Positions 34,064-44,411 of a stretch of 64,000 nucleotides of DNA are shown here, piece by piece. This DNA is from Ceratopteris richardii. Its lineage: Eukaryota > Streptophyta > Polypodiopsida > Polypodiales > Pteridaceae. Both the position numbers and the translations under genes were made by a program. Each line of letters begins with the position of its first letter. The stretch's first letter is position 1. The stretch is from the NCBI GenBank assembly GCA_020310875.1, contig CM035438.1, positions 91,526,807 through 91,590,806 on the forward strand, given 5' to 3'. The notes beneath the pieces were generated by a model, which saw only the letters and a list, made by a program, of their open reading frames with translations, did no database searches and was not told the DNA's origin.

Positions 34064-35901
34064 TTTTTTTTCAATAAAGGAAAGTTCGGCCTTAGCCTAA
34101 TCTCCCGGACTTTAATTAAAATAAAGAAAAAAAGTTACAAGTGAATGGGACTAGTGCCCATGGGACCCCCCAAGTCCCACAATGCAGGGGAGGAGTATGG
34201 CAAGCTAGAGGGCGTTACAAATGAGGCGGATAAATCTATCATCACCCCCATGTGAGACCCATTTGGGTTTCAACTTGTTGTTTTCGAGGAGATAAATATA
34301 GTGATGTCTAAATGGTGGAGATCTCTTATCTCGAGAGATTCTTTTACCTAGAAGAAACAAGGATTTCTCGATCGACCATTCCTTAGGAGATTGGCCAAAA
34401 TTGACCGCACATCGCTCCCTCCAAATCTTCCAGAGAGTCTCACCTCTGACGGCATTCCACAACCTCGCTAAGCAGCCGACCGCCTCACCCAACATCGCCT
34501 GTTGCCAATTGATTTGGTTCGTGAGTCTCAATACTCGGGTCACGTGATGCCAGATAACACGGGACTTGGGGCAGTCAAAGAACAGGTGAGCTAAATCTTC
34601 GATGCATCGATGACAACGCTTACACCATGGCGGCACACCATAGATTTTGTTAGCCCTTGCATTGGACCAAATACCTTTATGCAAGATCTGCCACATGAGA
34701 ACATACTTTTTGACCTCAATTAGGGGGTGCCAAATAGACATGAATTTTAGTTCCCACCGAAGTTTGGTCCAAGAAAGGCACCATCTCTTGTTAAGAGTGT
34801 GGTGAACATCTAAGTTCTCTTTGAAGTTGGGGGTTTTGGATAGCTTCTTACCATTGCTCCATTTGAGGCCCTCCAAGCAAGGAAGATCCTGACCGTAGAG
34901 AAGGCGGGTAGTTGAGCGGTCCCATGCTAAACACCTGCTTTGAAGCAGAGTCCATTCATCAATGGTAACTCTAAGTCTCGGATCCAAGTCTTCGAACCTA
35001 ATCCACTGGTTGGTATCTTGTTTCCAGAGATGTTTCCACTGTTTGAACCCCTTGTTCCATAACCGCTTTGCAGTTTGGAGGTTCCAAGACTCCACCCCCC
35101 TAATGCTGCTGATCGGGAACCAGATAGAGTCATTTTGCCTTATCCCAGCCGCCCACTTCCACTCATCACTGATTCTGATGAACTGTTTGGCCTTGTTTCA
35201 ATTCTTCCATAAGGAACACACGAGGCTAAAGCCTTTAGGGGACACCGGATGGGGGGAGAACAAACGCGTGAGATCCCTATGTCCTTCCAACCAGGATGGC
35301 CAACTAAGGTAAGGTCTTCCGTGTTTCTGAAGATCAATTTAGCCCAGGAGGACTCAGAAAGAGCTGCGTTTTCTTTATCATCACCATACGGACCCAGAAA
35401 CGGGAGAGAAGCTGCTTTGAACACATTAGCGTCACTCAAAATGTTCAGGCGAGGACTTATGCTTCAGCAACGCAGAAAGGACTTGAACGGGAGTCCTCTG
35501 GAGAAGCTTTGTATGGTGCTATCACGTTGAGAGATTCATACTCCCATCGTTGTTGTAAGCTTGTGAAGAAAGATCTATAGTGATTGTAAGCTTGGTAGAA
35601 TCTGTTGTTGTCATTGGCAGATGCATTTGGAAATCCATGAAGCTTCTATCAAACTCAGAGACCACATAGCGATTGCATTTCTACGCTACAAGCCGCTCTA
35701 GTTAATGCTCCTCGTGCTACAGAAAGCTCAACAGAAAACTCCAGGTAGAAAAGCACAGAAAGCATTGCTGCAAGAAGGGAGTTTTGTGATGTACTAACGG
35801 TGGAGCTTCAGCGACGGAGAACCACAGTGAGCCTCAGCGACGGACATCGTCTTCCTCGTCACTTCGATGACAGTCATAATATGGCTGCTGTCGCCGCGGC
35901 T
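34064..35901 (-). mobile_element. Internally deleted LINE (family B) with target-site duplication
   Basis: On the minus strand this 1.84-kb insertion ends in an A tail (T run 34064-34071). TACTTGGAAAGAGTT at 34051-34065 and TACCTGGAAAGAGTT at 35902-35916 flank it, 14 of 15 bases matching. Its 5' part (35901 to about 35440) is GC-richer and non-coding, like an untranslated leader. A short open stretch follows (35439-35140, beginning MSDANVFKAASLPFLGPYGD, ORF1-like), then the C-terminal end of ORF2 (35095-34205) and the family-B tail. ORF1 remainder, endonuclease and polymerase are absent. A 5' end joined to a 3' end inside one pair of duplications suggests the element inserted already deleted, or lost its middle later. 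Confidence 0.8.
34205..35095 (-). CDS. LINE ORF2 C-terminal fragment with zinc-binding domain
   Basis: An uninterrupted 296-codon frame. It holds the zf-RVT-type C-terminus of plant LINE ORF2. The core runs IWHPLIEVKKYVLMWQILHK, then PPWCKRCHRCIEDLAHLFFD and CPKSRVIWHHV, so the Cys/His cluster is CKRCHRC...H...C. The end reads EWSIEKSLFLLGKR, YLLENNKLKPKWVSH and LICNAL before the stop at 34205. Related but shorter copies of this end occur at 7466, 39315 and 61607. The ATG is internal to a longer parental ORF2: coding-like sequence in this frame extends upstream to about 35170 (DEWKWAAGIRQ). The fragment lacks the polymerase and cannot move itself. Its clean frame suggests a younger insertion than its relatives. 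Confidence 0.85.
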   Translation of the reverse strand: MESWNLQTAKRLWNKGFKQWKHLWKQDTNQWIRFEDLDPRLRVTIDEWTLLQSRCLAWDRSTTRLLYGQDLPCLEGLKWSNGKKLSKTPNFKENLDVHHTLNKRWCLSWTKLRWELKFMSIWHPLIEVKKYVLMWQILHKGIWSNARANKIYGVPPWCKRCHRCIEDLAHLFFDCPKSRVIWHHVTRVLRLTNQINWQQAMLGEAVGCLARLWNAVRGETLWKIWRERCAVNFGQSPKEWSIEKSLFLLGKRISRDKRSPPFRHHYIYLLENNKLKPKWVSHGGDDRFIRLICNAL

Positions 35902-35916
35902 TACCTGGAAAGAGTT

Positions 35917-36792
35917 CGTCTGTTGTTGAAAAGCCTGCAATAAATAAATAAGACATGTGGATTGCTTTTCGTTAGGAGCATGTGAAGTCTTTTTGAGGTG
36001 GAAATATACTAAATTACGATCTTCCAGGAGGCAGGGGACGGATTTGATGTTAACATATACATTTCCTTTTTCTGAAGTATCAACACAAACGGAGAAGAAA
36101 AGAGATAATTCTCCATTGCGGAGTTGGAACATTATGAAAGGGAAATCAGCAGAAATGGAGAAAGGAGAGATAGTTCTCCATTACAAGCTAAAACATTGTG
36201 TAGAGTACATTCCTACACAAACCAATCAATTATACAAGTCTCTCATCAATCAACAAAATGAAGAAGGCACCATGTTGAAGTGAATTAAAGAAAAAAATTT
36301 GTGGTGACTTGGACACCTTAAACTTTGAAACTAGGAGTTAAACAATGAATGGTCATAATAGTGATGTAATTCAAGGAAAACATTATGCACCGAAAGCTAC
36401 ATAACTCTTTTTTCCCTTTGTTGAACAAGGAATAGATTAACCTTTAAAAATTTTCTCATCCTAGGATGGGAGAGGCAAACTCCTATGCCCTACACATTCT
36501 GAGAGAGGATGTAGAGATATGCCCCAGAGGCTACTTTCCGTAATATTCACAACCATTGATTTGAAACTTTATTGACTAGGTGTTGGGGGGGACGACCATA
36601 ACAAATTTTAGGAATTGCACAAGAAAATTCCCCCTTGCAAGAGCGTGGTTGCTCAATAGGCACAACGGAAGTTTTCCTAAATATTATACTCTATGTAAAT
36701 CGCATAACTAATGCTTGATTTCTTATTCAATCTAATTGAATAAATTTATAAGGTTTCAGAACATCCCATTGTCTCTTCGCATTGAATCGAAA
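35917..36792. other. No supported gene
   Basis: The 108-codon plus frame at 35957-36283 has no recognisable domain. GGGGGGGACG at 36584-36593 may be a stray polypurine tract. Otherwise nothing recognised. Confidence 0.4.
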
Positions 36793-37898
36793 CAGTTCAA
36801 CTAAGAGCACCTTATATGTTAAGCATGCAAATGATGTGCGTCTCATCATTGTTGACTATGTTGATGACATTCTGCTCATTGGTCCTAATGAGAAGCATAT
36901 TGCTGATTTGCATGCCTCTTTTGATATGTCACATTTGGGGCATTTGCATCATTATTTGGGCATTGAGTTTATGCAAGTTGATGGGGGAATAGATCTGTGT
37001 CAAACAAAATATATTGACATAATATTGCAACATTTTGGCCTTGAAGATTGCAAACTTTTGGCCACTCCTATGGAAATAGGTTTGCGATTGAGTCTTCATG
37101 ATATTAGAGATGCCTTTGATGTTGTTCTCTATGAATAGGTTGTTGCATGCTTGATTTACTTATAACCCGGCTTGATATTAAGCTTGTTGTCTCTTAGATG
37201 AGGAGATTAATACATTGTCCAGGTTTCAAGCATCAGCTTGTGGTTAAGCGCATCTTTCCCTACTTGAGTGGAACCCAACTACTTGGATTTTTTAATCCCA
37301 ATGGGGGATCACTATTGCCAGATTTACATGATTTTTGTGACTTTGATTGAACTCATTTCTATGACACTCCTATGTCCACTAGTGGTTTTTGCTTCTTGCT
37401 TGGTAGCTCATGCATATCTTGGCTCAACAAGAAGTAGCCTACTATGGCCACTTCTAGTTGTGAGGCTAAGTATAGGGAAGCTTTAACATAGATTGTTGAT
37501 TATGTGTGGTTGAGATGACTTTTGGCTGATTTGGGTGTTGATTAGTCTTTTGCCACCAACATGTTCATTGACAGTCATAGCGCATTGGTAGTTGCAAGGA
37601 ATCCTGTGTTCCATGCTCGCACAAAGCACATTGAGGTGCATTATCATCATGTCAAGGAAAGGCTATTTTTTGGGGAAATCAATTTGGCATATGTACTTAC
37701 ACATGATAACATTGCAGATCTTTACCTCATGAGAAATTTGAAGCTTTTTGTAAAGCTTTAGGCTTAGTTCGTTTTTTGGACTGACCTCTTTCCACATAGC
37801 TTAGCACTTCCTTATACATGAGTGCTAGCTCCTTGTTCCTTGCATCACTCCTAGGAGGGGATTTTTTGATATATTATGGTAGTAATGTGTGTGAATGG
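36793..37898 (+). mobile_element. Copia copy 5: reverse transcriptase end, RNase H and start of 3' LTR
   Basis: A 1.1-kb fragment of the same copia family as copies 1-4. It begins within reverse transcriptase (NSSTKSTLYVKHANDVR), keeps the active site YVDDILLIG near 36860 and LGHLHHYLGIEFMQVDGG, then runs through a broken RNase H (FHARTKHIEVHYHHVKE near 37610). It ends in a polypurine-like GGAGGGGATT and only the first 20-30 bases of the LTR (TTGATATATTATGGTAGTAA). At about 37898 it joins gypsy-type sequence abruptly. Both ends are truncated and several stops interrupt it. Confidence 0.9.
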
Positions 37899-38600
37899 GA
37901 TCTCAACCGATGAAGACAAAATAAGGGCTATATTTGAGTTACCAAGGCCAAAGACGATCAAGGAAGTGCGAGCTTTCATGGGTCATTGTGGACACTAGCG
38001 ATGCTTTATCCACATGTATGCAATCATTGCAAAGCTTCTATACAACCTTTTAGCTAATTTCTAGTGGAACAAAGAATGTGAAACATCCTTCATTGAGCTT
38101 AAGAGATGATTGTGTTCAACATCAATCCAAATGACACCAGATTGGAATAAGCCATTCAACATTCATGTGGATGCTTCCATTTTTTCTATTGTATGTGTGG
38201 TAGCACAACCTGTAGGTGCAAGAAACATAGATCTCCCGATTACTTATGCAACATGGCAATTAAATCTCGCATAGATGAATTACACTACTATGGATCATCA
38301 AGCATTACTATACCTTGTAAGCAAACATTGCAATATAGGAAGAGGAGTAAGACGATTTCTCCTACAAGCAAATGGAAAGGCTGAAATCATAAAAAAGATC
38401 TTGTGTTCTATATTGACCAAGCTTGTAAACATTAACCGTTCTCATTGTGAAAAATAGCTTCATCATGCTATTTCTGTATATCGAGTTGCCTATAAAATGG
38501 TACTCAATGCCTCCCTTTCAGATGATTTTTGGACAAAATGTTATGTTTCCATAAGACATTTTGATACTGAGGTTTCATTTCTACCTTCCAATTCGGATCT
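37899..38600 (+). mobile_element. Ty3/gypsy fragment with internal deletions
   Basis: From 37900 one frame reads GISTDEDKIRAIFELPRPKT then IKEVRAFMGHCGH, the C-terminal end of a gypsy reverse transcriptase. The connection to RNase H follows (DWNKPFNIHVDASIFSIVCV near 38140, then ITYATWQLN). The sequence then skips: NYTTMDHQALLYLVSKHCN joins the RNase H start to a later part, and QANGKAEIIKKILCSILTK (about 38362) is integrase C-terminal, ending with VYRVAYKMVLNAS. At least two internal deletions are implied. Stops occur throughout. No LTR was found. Confidence 0.85.
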
Positions 38601-39046
38601 TTGAGATCTTCTTCAACATAAGTTGGCTATCTCATAGAGCCTATAACTTCCTCCACACCATGTTGACAATGTGTTTTGAGGCTCTTCTTTGCTCATCAAT
38701 CCTCTTTGATCGTTATAGTCCTTCAAACGATGACTTAGGAATGTCTACTTGTGGATCATGTTAATAAAATAGCTATTGTGACCACTTCGATAGTGGCTTA
38801 TGCTATGCAAGAATAATAGGTTGGATGCTTAATGAAGAAAATTCACAACCCAATGTCTCCTCCACCGAACACTGTTTATTTCTTTGGGATGAGTTATCTT
38901 TATAATTGATGAGACAGTATACTCAAACGTTAATATTCATTGCGTTTTGTCATTCATCAAGCTCCGCATATGAACTGATAGTGATCTTCTTTGCCTCTAA
39001 ACCTAAGTTTTTTCCGTACGCTTTATACTTTTCGTATAATTCTAGG
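38601..39046. other. No clear feature; possibly more gypsy remnant
   Basis: A broken reading near 38750 (LWIMLIK, STCGSC) might be decayed integrase sequence, but no motif is secure. Confidence 0.3.
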
Positions 39047-39198
39047 AAAATAATTTTTCTACTTTTGGCTCAATTTACTTTTGATGAATCATGTATATTT
39101 GCATAACAAAAGATAAGCTTATCTTCCTCGGAAGATAAATTTTCTACTTTTGGCTCATGATTACCTTTAATGAATCATGTATATTTGCACAACAAAAG
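39047..39198. repeat. Imperfect 65-bp duplication with central palindrome
   Basis: Two related copies (39047-39112 and 39134-39198) share TTTCTACTTTTGGCTCA and TGAATCATGTATATTTGCA. AGATAAGCTTATCT at 39111-39124 between them is a perfect palindrome. Confidence 0.85.
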
Positions 39199-39314
39199 CA
39201 TCCAAAGATTTTGATTATAGGAATCGGATAGGCTATTGCTATTGTGCCTGAATTGGACAATGCTACGTTGGGATCTGAAGTTCATGTCTATCTGACATCC
39301 CCTCATCAAGATAA

Positions 39315-39640
39315 AAAAGTGGTCGATCGAGAAGTCTCTATTTCTCCTTGGCAGAAGAATCTTCAACTCTAAGAAGTCCTTGCTGTTTAGGCATCTTTAA
39401 GTGCTTCTCATTGAGAACAACAAGCTGAAACCCAAGTGGGCCCCACATGAAGGGGATGGGAGGGTTGTTAACCTCCTGTGTAACACTCTCTCGACCCGCA
39501 AGTTCTACCCTTGCTTTGTGGGATTCGGGGGGTCCGATGGGCACTAGTCCGATTCACTTGTAACCTATTCTTTCTTCTTATTTAATTAAAGAATGGGAGA
39601 GTAGCCCAAGGCCGAACTTCCTTTTGATAAAAAAAAAGCA
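39315..39640 (+). mobile_element. 5'-truncated LINE 3' end (family B)
   Basis: From about 39319 one frame reads KWSIEKSLFLLGRRIFNSKK, then ENNKLKPKWAPHEGDG and LLCNTLS. This is the end of the ORF2 seen at 34205-35095. The 3' tail follows with CCCTTGCTTTGTGGGATTC, ATGGGCACTAGTCC, ATTCACTTGTAAC and GCCGAACTTCCTTTTGAT, then nine As (about 39632-39640). One internal stop replaces the residue before VLLIENN. No convincing target duplication was found. The close match to the tail of the minus-strand copy at 34072-34204 defines the family. Confidence 0.88.
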
Positions 39641-39739
39641 TTAAAAAATTTTACAAGAATATGTTTCTTGAGGTGTTATCCCCTTTAGCACTTTTATGTA
39701 GCTCTAATTTAGGATAGAGACTATTTAATTGATTGATTT

Positions 39740-42174
39740 CACCCAAATTAATTGGGCATGCCTTGAGCTTTCAAATGCAATGAGACATTTGAACTACTAT
39801 ACAATTTTTTGGTCAACTACACTAGCACGCCAACTTTGCAAGTCAACTAGGCAATCACAAGCGTGGCTATGTAGCACATGGTGTGCTAGACCTTGTGAAC
39901 AAAAAAGTATTTGGGTCAACAAAGGAGCACTTCCTTGGAGGTAATACATATTTTGTGACATTGATAGATGAATACTCAATGAGGGTTTGGTTGTATTGCA
40001 TGAATCAAAAATCAGATGTGTTTGGCATGTTTAGAAGGTTCAAGGCTCAAGTAGACTAGGAATCAAGAATCTACATCAAAAGCCTAAGGTTAGATGGAGG
40101 GGGAGTATACTTTAATGATTTCTGTGACTTCCTATAGGATCTAGGGATCAAAATTCAAGTGACATTCAGGTTTATATTCCAACAAAATAGGGTGGTAGAA
40201 AGGAAGATTAGGTATATAAGAGAAATTTCTAGGACCATATTTGAATGTTACTTTGTTTTATTGGGTAGGTGTGGTGTGTAATCCTATGTATTTAATGATT
40301 AGATGCCCAACTTCAATAGTACATGACATGAAACTATAGGAAGCATGGAGTTGAAAAAAACTAGACTTTTTACACAAGAGAATTTCGGAATGTTTGTGCT
40401 ATACAAATGTCCAACAAGAGTTCAAAGGTAAGCTTGTTTCTAGTAAGAAAGATGCATGTTTTACTTTCTAGGAAAAAAAGGATACACGCGCTATAAACCA
40501 ACAACAAAGGATATCAAGATATCCAAAGATGTAGTCCTTGATTAGTTAAAGCCATGGTATGGTTCCAAAGTTGTACTATACGATTAAGACATACAAGTGG
40601 CATAACAAAGGCATGCAGCAAGGATTTAAGAGATCTTGGAAATGAGTGTTTCAATAATCAAAAGGAGTTCAAGTTTGGATTCACTCCATTAATTAGTGAA
40701 TCAACACAAAGGGAAGGAAATATTATTAGAGATTGATGAAGAAGAGAATGAAGTCGACTATGTTGAAGAGACAATGTTAGAAAGAGGATCTACATGAAAG
40801 GCAAAAAATCAAAATAGCAAGGTAGAGAATATACATTCCTCCTAAGCAAGAAGATAGGAAGTCAACTAGGGTAGAACAATCTATTTCAATGTTTATCTAT
40901 GATAGTTTTGTTGCCAGTCATTATGCATGCATGTCTAGGGTTATCGAAGATCAAGAGCGAATTACCCATGATGATGGAAAGGACACAAAAGGGTTTGAAA
41001 ACCCTAAGCATACAAATTATGTGTAAGCTTAGGAAATCTTTGTATGGTCTCAAGCAAGCCCCCTAGGTGTTTGAAACAAAGGCTTGTTGAGTATCTATGA
41101 AGATGTGGATATCCAACCAAGTTATGCCAGCCCCATCTCTATGCTTTAAGTGACTACATATCAGAGGTATGGATATCAACCAAGTGATTTATACCCTTCT
41201 CTATACCTTAAGAGAGAAGGAAACATAGTTGTCTACATATGCATGCATGTGGATGATTTAATGGTAACGAGAAGCAATGATGTAGGAATCAAGTGGTTTA
41301 AGGCCAATCTTGGGAACAAATTCAAGATATTTGATCTTGGAACACTTTAATAATTTATAGGAATTGAAGTAATCTATGTATCCAATCATGTATATTTTTA
41401 GCACAAACGAAGAACTTGCTAGATGTCTTGTACTAGTATGAGTAGTTGTAAGACACTAAAATAACGTGTAGAACGAAATAAATAGTTATGTGTAGGCTGA
41501 TACAACAAATTCAGGATTTAATAGCTTATAGGATCATAGTTAGGAGTGGAAACATGCAAGAAACACAGAGGCTAATATGGAATATGTTGTAGGAGTGTTA
41601 TCTCAATTTTTGAATGCACCTACTGATGTTTATTTTAGTGTAGGTAGGATAGTTCTTAGATATAACAAGCACATGTTCAATAAAGGGCTATTCTACCCTT
41701 ATGGAGATGGACTACAACCAAAGGGATTTAGTGATGCTAATTGGGCTAGTTCAAAGGAGGAAAAAAGTACGTTTAGGTATGTGTTCAAGAAGCAACCTAC
41801 AATTGCACTATCATTTGCTAAATTTGAGTATAGAGCCTTAGACCTTACTACATGTGAAATCATTTGGCTTAAGAAGCTATTCAAGGACTTTGATGTGGAG
41901 ATCAAGGAGTTCACATTATTTGTGGACAAAATTTCAAGTATTTATCTAGCAAGTGACCGAATGTTCCATGCAAGAAAAAAACACATAGAGACATTCAATA
42001 CCAAATCATCAAAGAGAAGGCAGTAGCCAAGGTGGATATAGACTTCATCAATACAAAGGTGTACATGGTAGATATTAAGAAAAGGTTGAAGGATGCAAAC
42101 AAATTAGAAAAGTTTAAGGAAATCCTCAACATGTATGAGATCAATGAAGACTAGAACACGAGCTTGAGAGGGAG
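39740..42174 (+). mobile_element. Second copia family, 5'-truncated, decayed
   Basis: A different copia family from copies 1-5. Integrase begins near 39935 (LGGNTYFVTLIDEYSMRVW, then DVFGMFRRFKAQVDQESR). It continues with SLRLDGGGVYFNDFC (second Asp near 40096) and VVERKIRYIREISRTIF, where the Glu survives. A polymerase stretch follows: KSLYGLKQAP (about 41035), YICMHVDDLMV (about 41243; VDD active site) and KFKIFDLGTL. RNase H is 41577-42026 (GFSDANWASSKEEKSTFRYV, then FEYRALDLTTCEIIWLKKLF), and the end KFKEILNMYEINED stops at about 42153. Gag, protease and the 5' LTR are absent. Many stops and frameshifts. Confidence 0.88.
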
Positions 42175-42918
42175 TGTTGGAATTATAGTTCTTTGGCAAG
42201 CTCAAGGATGTGAATGGGGGCATATTTTAATAGTCTAGATCATCCTCACTTTTGGGTAAGTCAAGAAAGTCATCCCATGAGTTTGAGGTAACTAAAAACG
42301 CTCAACTAATATGAAAGGAGAAAATCGGGGTGATTTGGAGGTTCATTTGAACCCAAACTATCATCTATTGATGATTGAAATCATTGGTAGGGTTCCTACA
42401 TGAGTCATTGTGCAGTCATTGTTGTAATTCTCTTGAGGTATAAGCAAGCCCCTAGCTAAGTTATCCCCTAAGTAGCTTAATCTTTGTATATGAAGAGATT
42501 TTCACATAGCTATATCTCATTTTATGGGAGTTGGATTTTAGCGCAAGATAGTTCATCCTATTGGTACTATTCTAAGGATCATATTAATTATAATCTTAAC
42601 CTTGATTGATTCATGATCATGTGTGTACACATTGGGATGTTTCATTGGTCTATTCTTTGCATACTCTGAGTATTTGGGTGAGTGTGAGCAGACATATGTG
42701 CACGTACATTGTTTGGACAATGAATAGTCTATCTTTTGTGGGAAGGTTGACATAACTCCCGAAATACATTTAGAGTGATGTAGGGATTGTGAGAAATATT
42801 TTTGGCGTTTCAGGTGATGTATAGCAAATCGTTGAGGTTTAGTATTCATAAATAGAGAACAATTCAGTTTTTGGATAACTATGGTAGCCATATGTGAGGT
42901 TTAAGTAATGATACAACA
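42175..42918 (+). repeat. Probable 3' LTR of the second copia family
   Basis: A purine tract (GAGAGGGAG, 42166-42174) precedes TGTTGGAATTATAG at 42175, a typical LTR start after the pol stop. The right end is unsure; ATACAACA ending at 42918 would give about 744 bp with TG...CA ends. No partner copy exists in the window to confirm it. Confidence 0.5.
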
Positions 42919-43517
42919 CACTTTTACTGCAATTGGGAGGCATATCATCGATCATCTACTATATACCTTTCTATCCCACTTTATTTCACCAAAACCCAAC
43001 CTATATATATAAATAATATGTAGTATGATCTTCTTTCTTGTATATCCATTTTTCTTACATGTCTTTGTAACGGATGACACACACCCTTACCGAGATGTAA
43101 AAATTTGATCACTTAATGTACACGTAAAAAACATTTGTAGAAAGTTTTTAGTCGTTCCAAGCTCTTGATTCGAATTGAAAGTGAGGAACAACTATTAATG
43201 AGGGGACGTTATGGTATCTATAAGACTATAATGGTACAATTCGATAAGAGGCTAGCTAGATATAAGAAAAATCAAGTCTGTATGAGTGTACTGGGATCAA
43301 TCAGATACAATACAAACATAGTGGGATGTGCCTTATCCTACTATACATCCATCTAGGGTTCAAGTTCCATCTCATATTATTCATCTATATACAACCTAAA
43401 AAATCTATATGTTGTACATATGATTTATTTGTTCTCTCTTTGTTAGGATTACCTTCCATGTAGCTAAAGAAGCTTGATAGCTTTCTTCTCTTCTCCCCCC
43501 AACAAGTCTCCCTAGGT

Positions 43518-43529
43518 GCTCTAATACCA
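43518..43529 (-). promoter_or_regulatory. Orphan copia primer-binding site at an LTR-like end
   Basis: On the minus strand TGGTATTAGAGC differs by one base from the initiator-Met primer site. It is preceded by a sequence ending ATCTTTCA (43532 upward), so 43532 onward may be the end of a decayed 5' LTR whose body lay to the left. No matching coding sequence was found on the minus strand to the left (42919-43517). Confidence 0.4.
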
Positions 43530-44317
43530 AATGAAAGATCCTAAATAATTGTCTAGCACTCTTCGGTCAACCTCTTGCACATCAAGACCTATGTCTAAGG
43601 TCCATACAAGGTCCTTGAGTTACAAAGATAAACCCATGGTGGGAATTGACATAATAGAAGAGTTGAAATAAAAGAAAATATTTAGATTCTACAAATTTAA
43701 TTTAATAGATAAAAAGATACACAACAACATACAATCATAGTATCTACTTAACAAACTAAGAACGTAGTTCCTTAGAAAAAGAAACAATGGCACACATAAT
43801 CACTCTATCTATTCAATATACTTCAAAGAATTTACACTAAACATTCATGGATCTCCATTATACAATACAAAGTCCTTTGAGCACCCTGTAAAGGAATACA
43901 TTCTCGAAAGGTATGGCATAAACACATCCCTACAATAGTGATCCCATGGATCAACATTAAAAACTTGTATTATGAAGAGACATTCAATATTTGCTTTCTC
44001 TTTTGTATATCTTCATCCAATAATAGAGTTTCATTAGGTTATAAATAGTGGAACATTTCTAAATGTGTTAAATAAATGTCCGATTCCCAAGAACAATGAT
44101 AATAGCATTGATGCAAAATAAACTAGAAGATGAAAAACATAAAAAATCAATTATATTATATTCAAAACTCATTCCAAATCCCCACCCAAGGCTTATGACT
44201 AAGGTGGCGACCAAGGCATAGAAATTGGCATACCTTGTCATCTGAGTCATCAAAGTCACCTTTGGTGCCCTTCGTTGTGTGCAACAGAGGACCTCAATGA
44301 TCAAGCAAGACAGAGGT
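43530..44317. other. No gene; possibly LTR remnant
   Basis: AT-rich sequence next to the orphan primer site. The minus-strand frame at 44068-44304 (hydrophobic, CFSSSSLFCINAIIIVLG) has no family features and overlaps Pol III-like sequence. Confidence 0.35.
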
Positions 44318-44411
44318 TCTTGGTACTTGCCAGGAGGTCACCCATCCCAGTGTTATTACCCCCAGAGCTTGCTTAAATGACAATCTCTTGCCACTAAGCT
44401 ACACCCTTGTG
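44318..44411 (-). mobile_element. Composite tRNA-like / 5S rRNA-like sequence (SINE or Cassandra-type)
   Basis: On the minus strand GGGTGTAGCTTAGTGGCAAG (about 44406-44387) is an excellent tRNA A box. It is followed by TTTAAGCAAGCTCTGGGG (about 44377-44360), which resembles the 5S internal A box (GTTAAGCGTGCTTGGGC). Next comes GGATGGGTGACCTCCTGG (44347-44330), identical to the 5S C box, and CAAGTACC, as in 5S GGAAGTCC. Order and spacing of the last two agree with 5S rRNA. It is not a functional 5S gene, because the first half is replaced by tRNA-like sequence. A SINE with a chimeric head, or a Cassandra-type LTR (which carries 5S sequence), could explain it. No flanking duplication was identified. 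Confidence 0.65.

Noticed and set aside
35957..36283. 108-codon plus frame as a gene
   Set aside because: No recognisable motif; likely chance.
36793..37898. Copia copy 5 as the missing 3' half of copy 2
   Set aside because: About 270 bp of reverse transcriptase between the two breakpoints is absent from both, and they lie 15 kb apart with other elements between.
44318..44411. Functional 5S rRNA gene
   Set aside because: Only the second half of 5S is present; the first half is tRNA-like, so the normal RNA fold cannot form.
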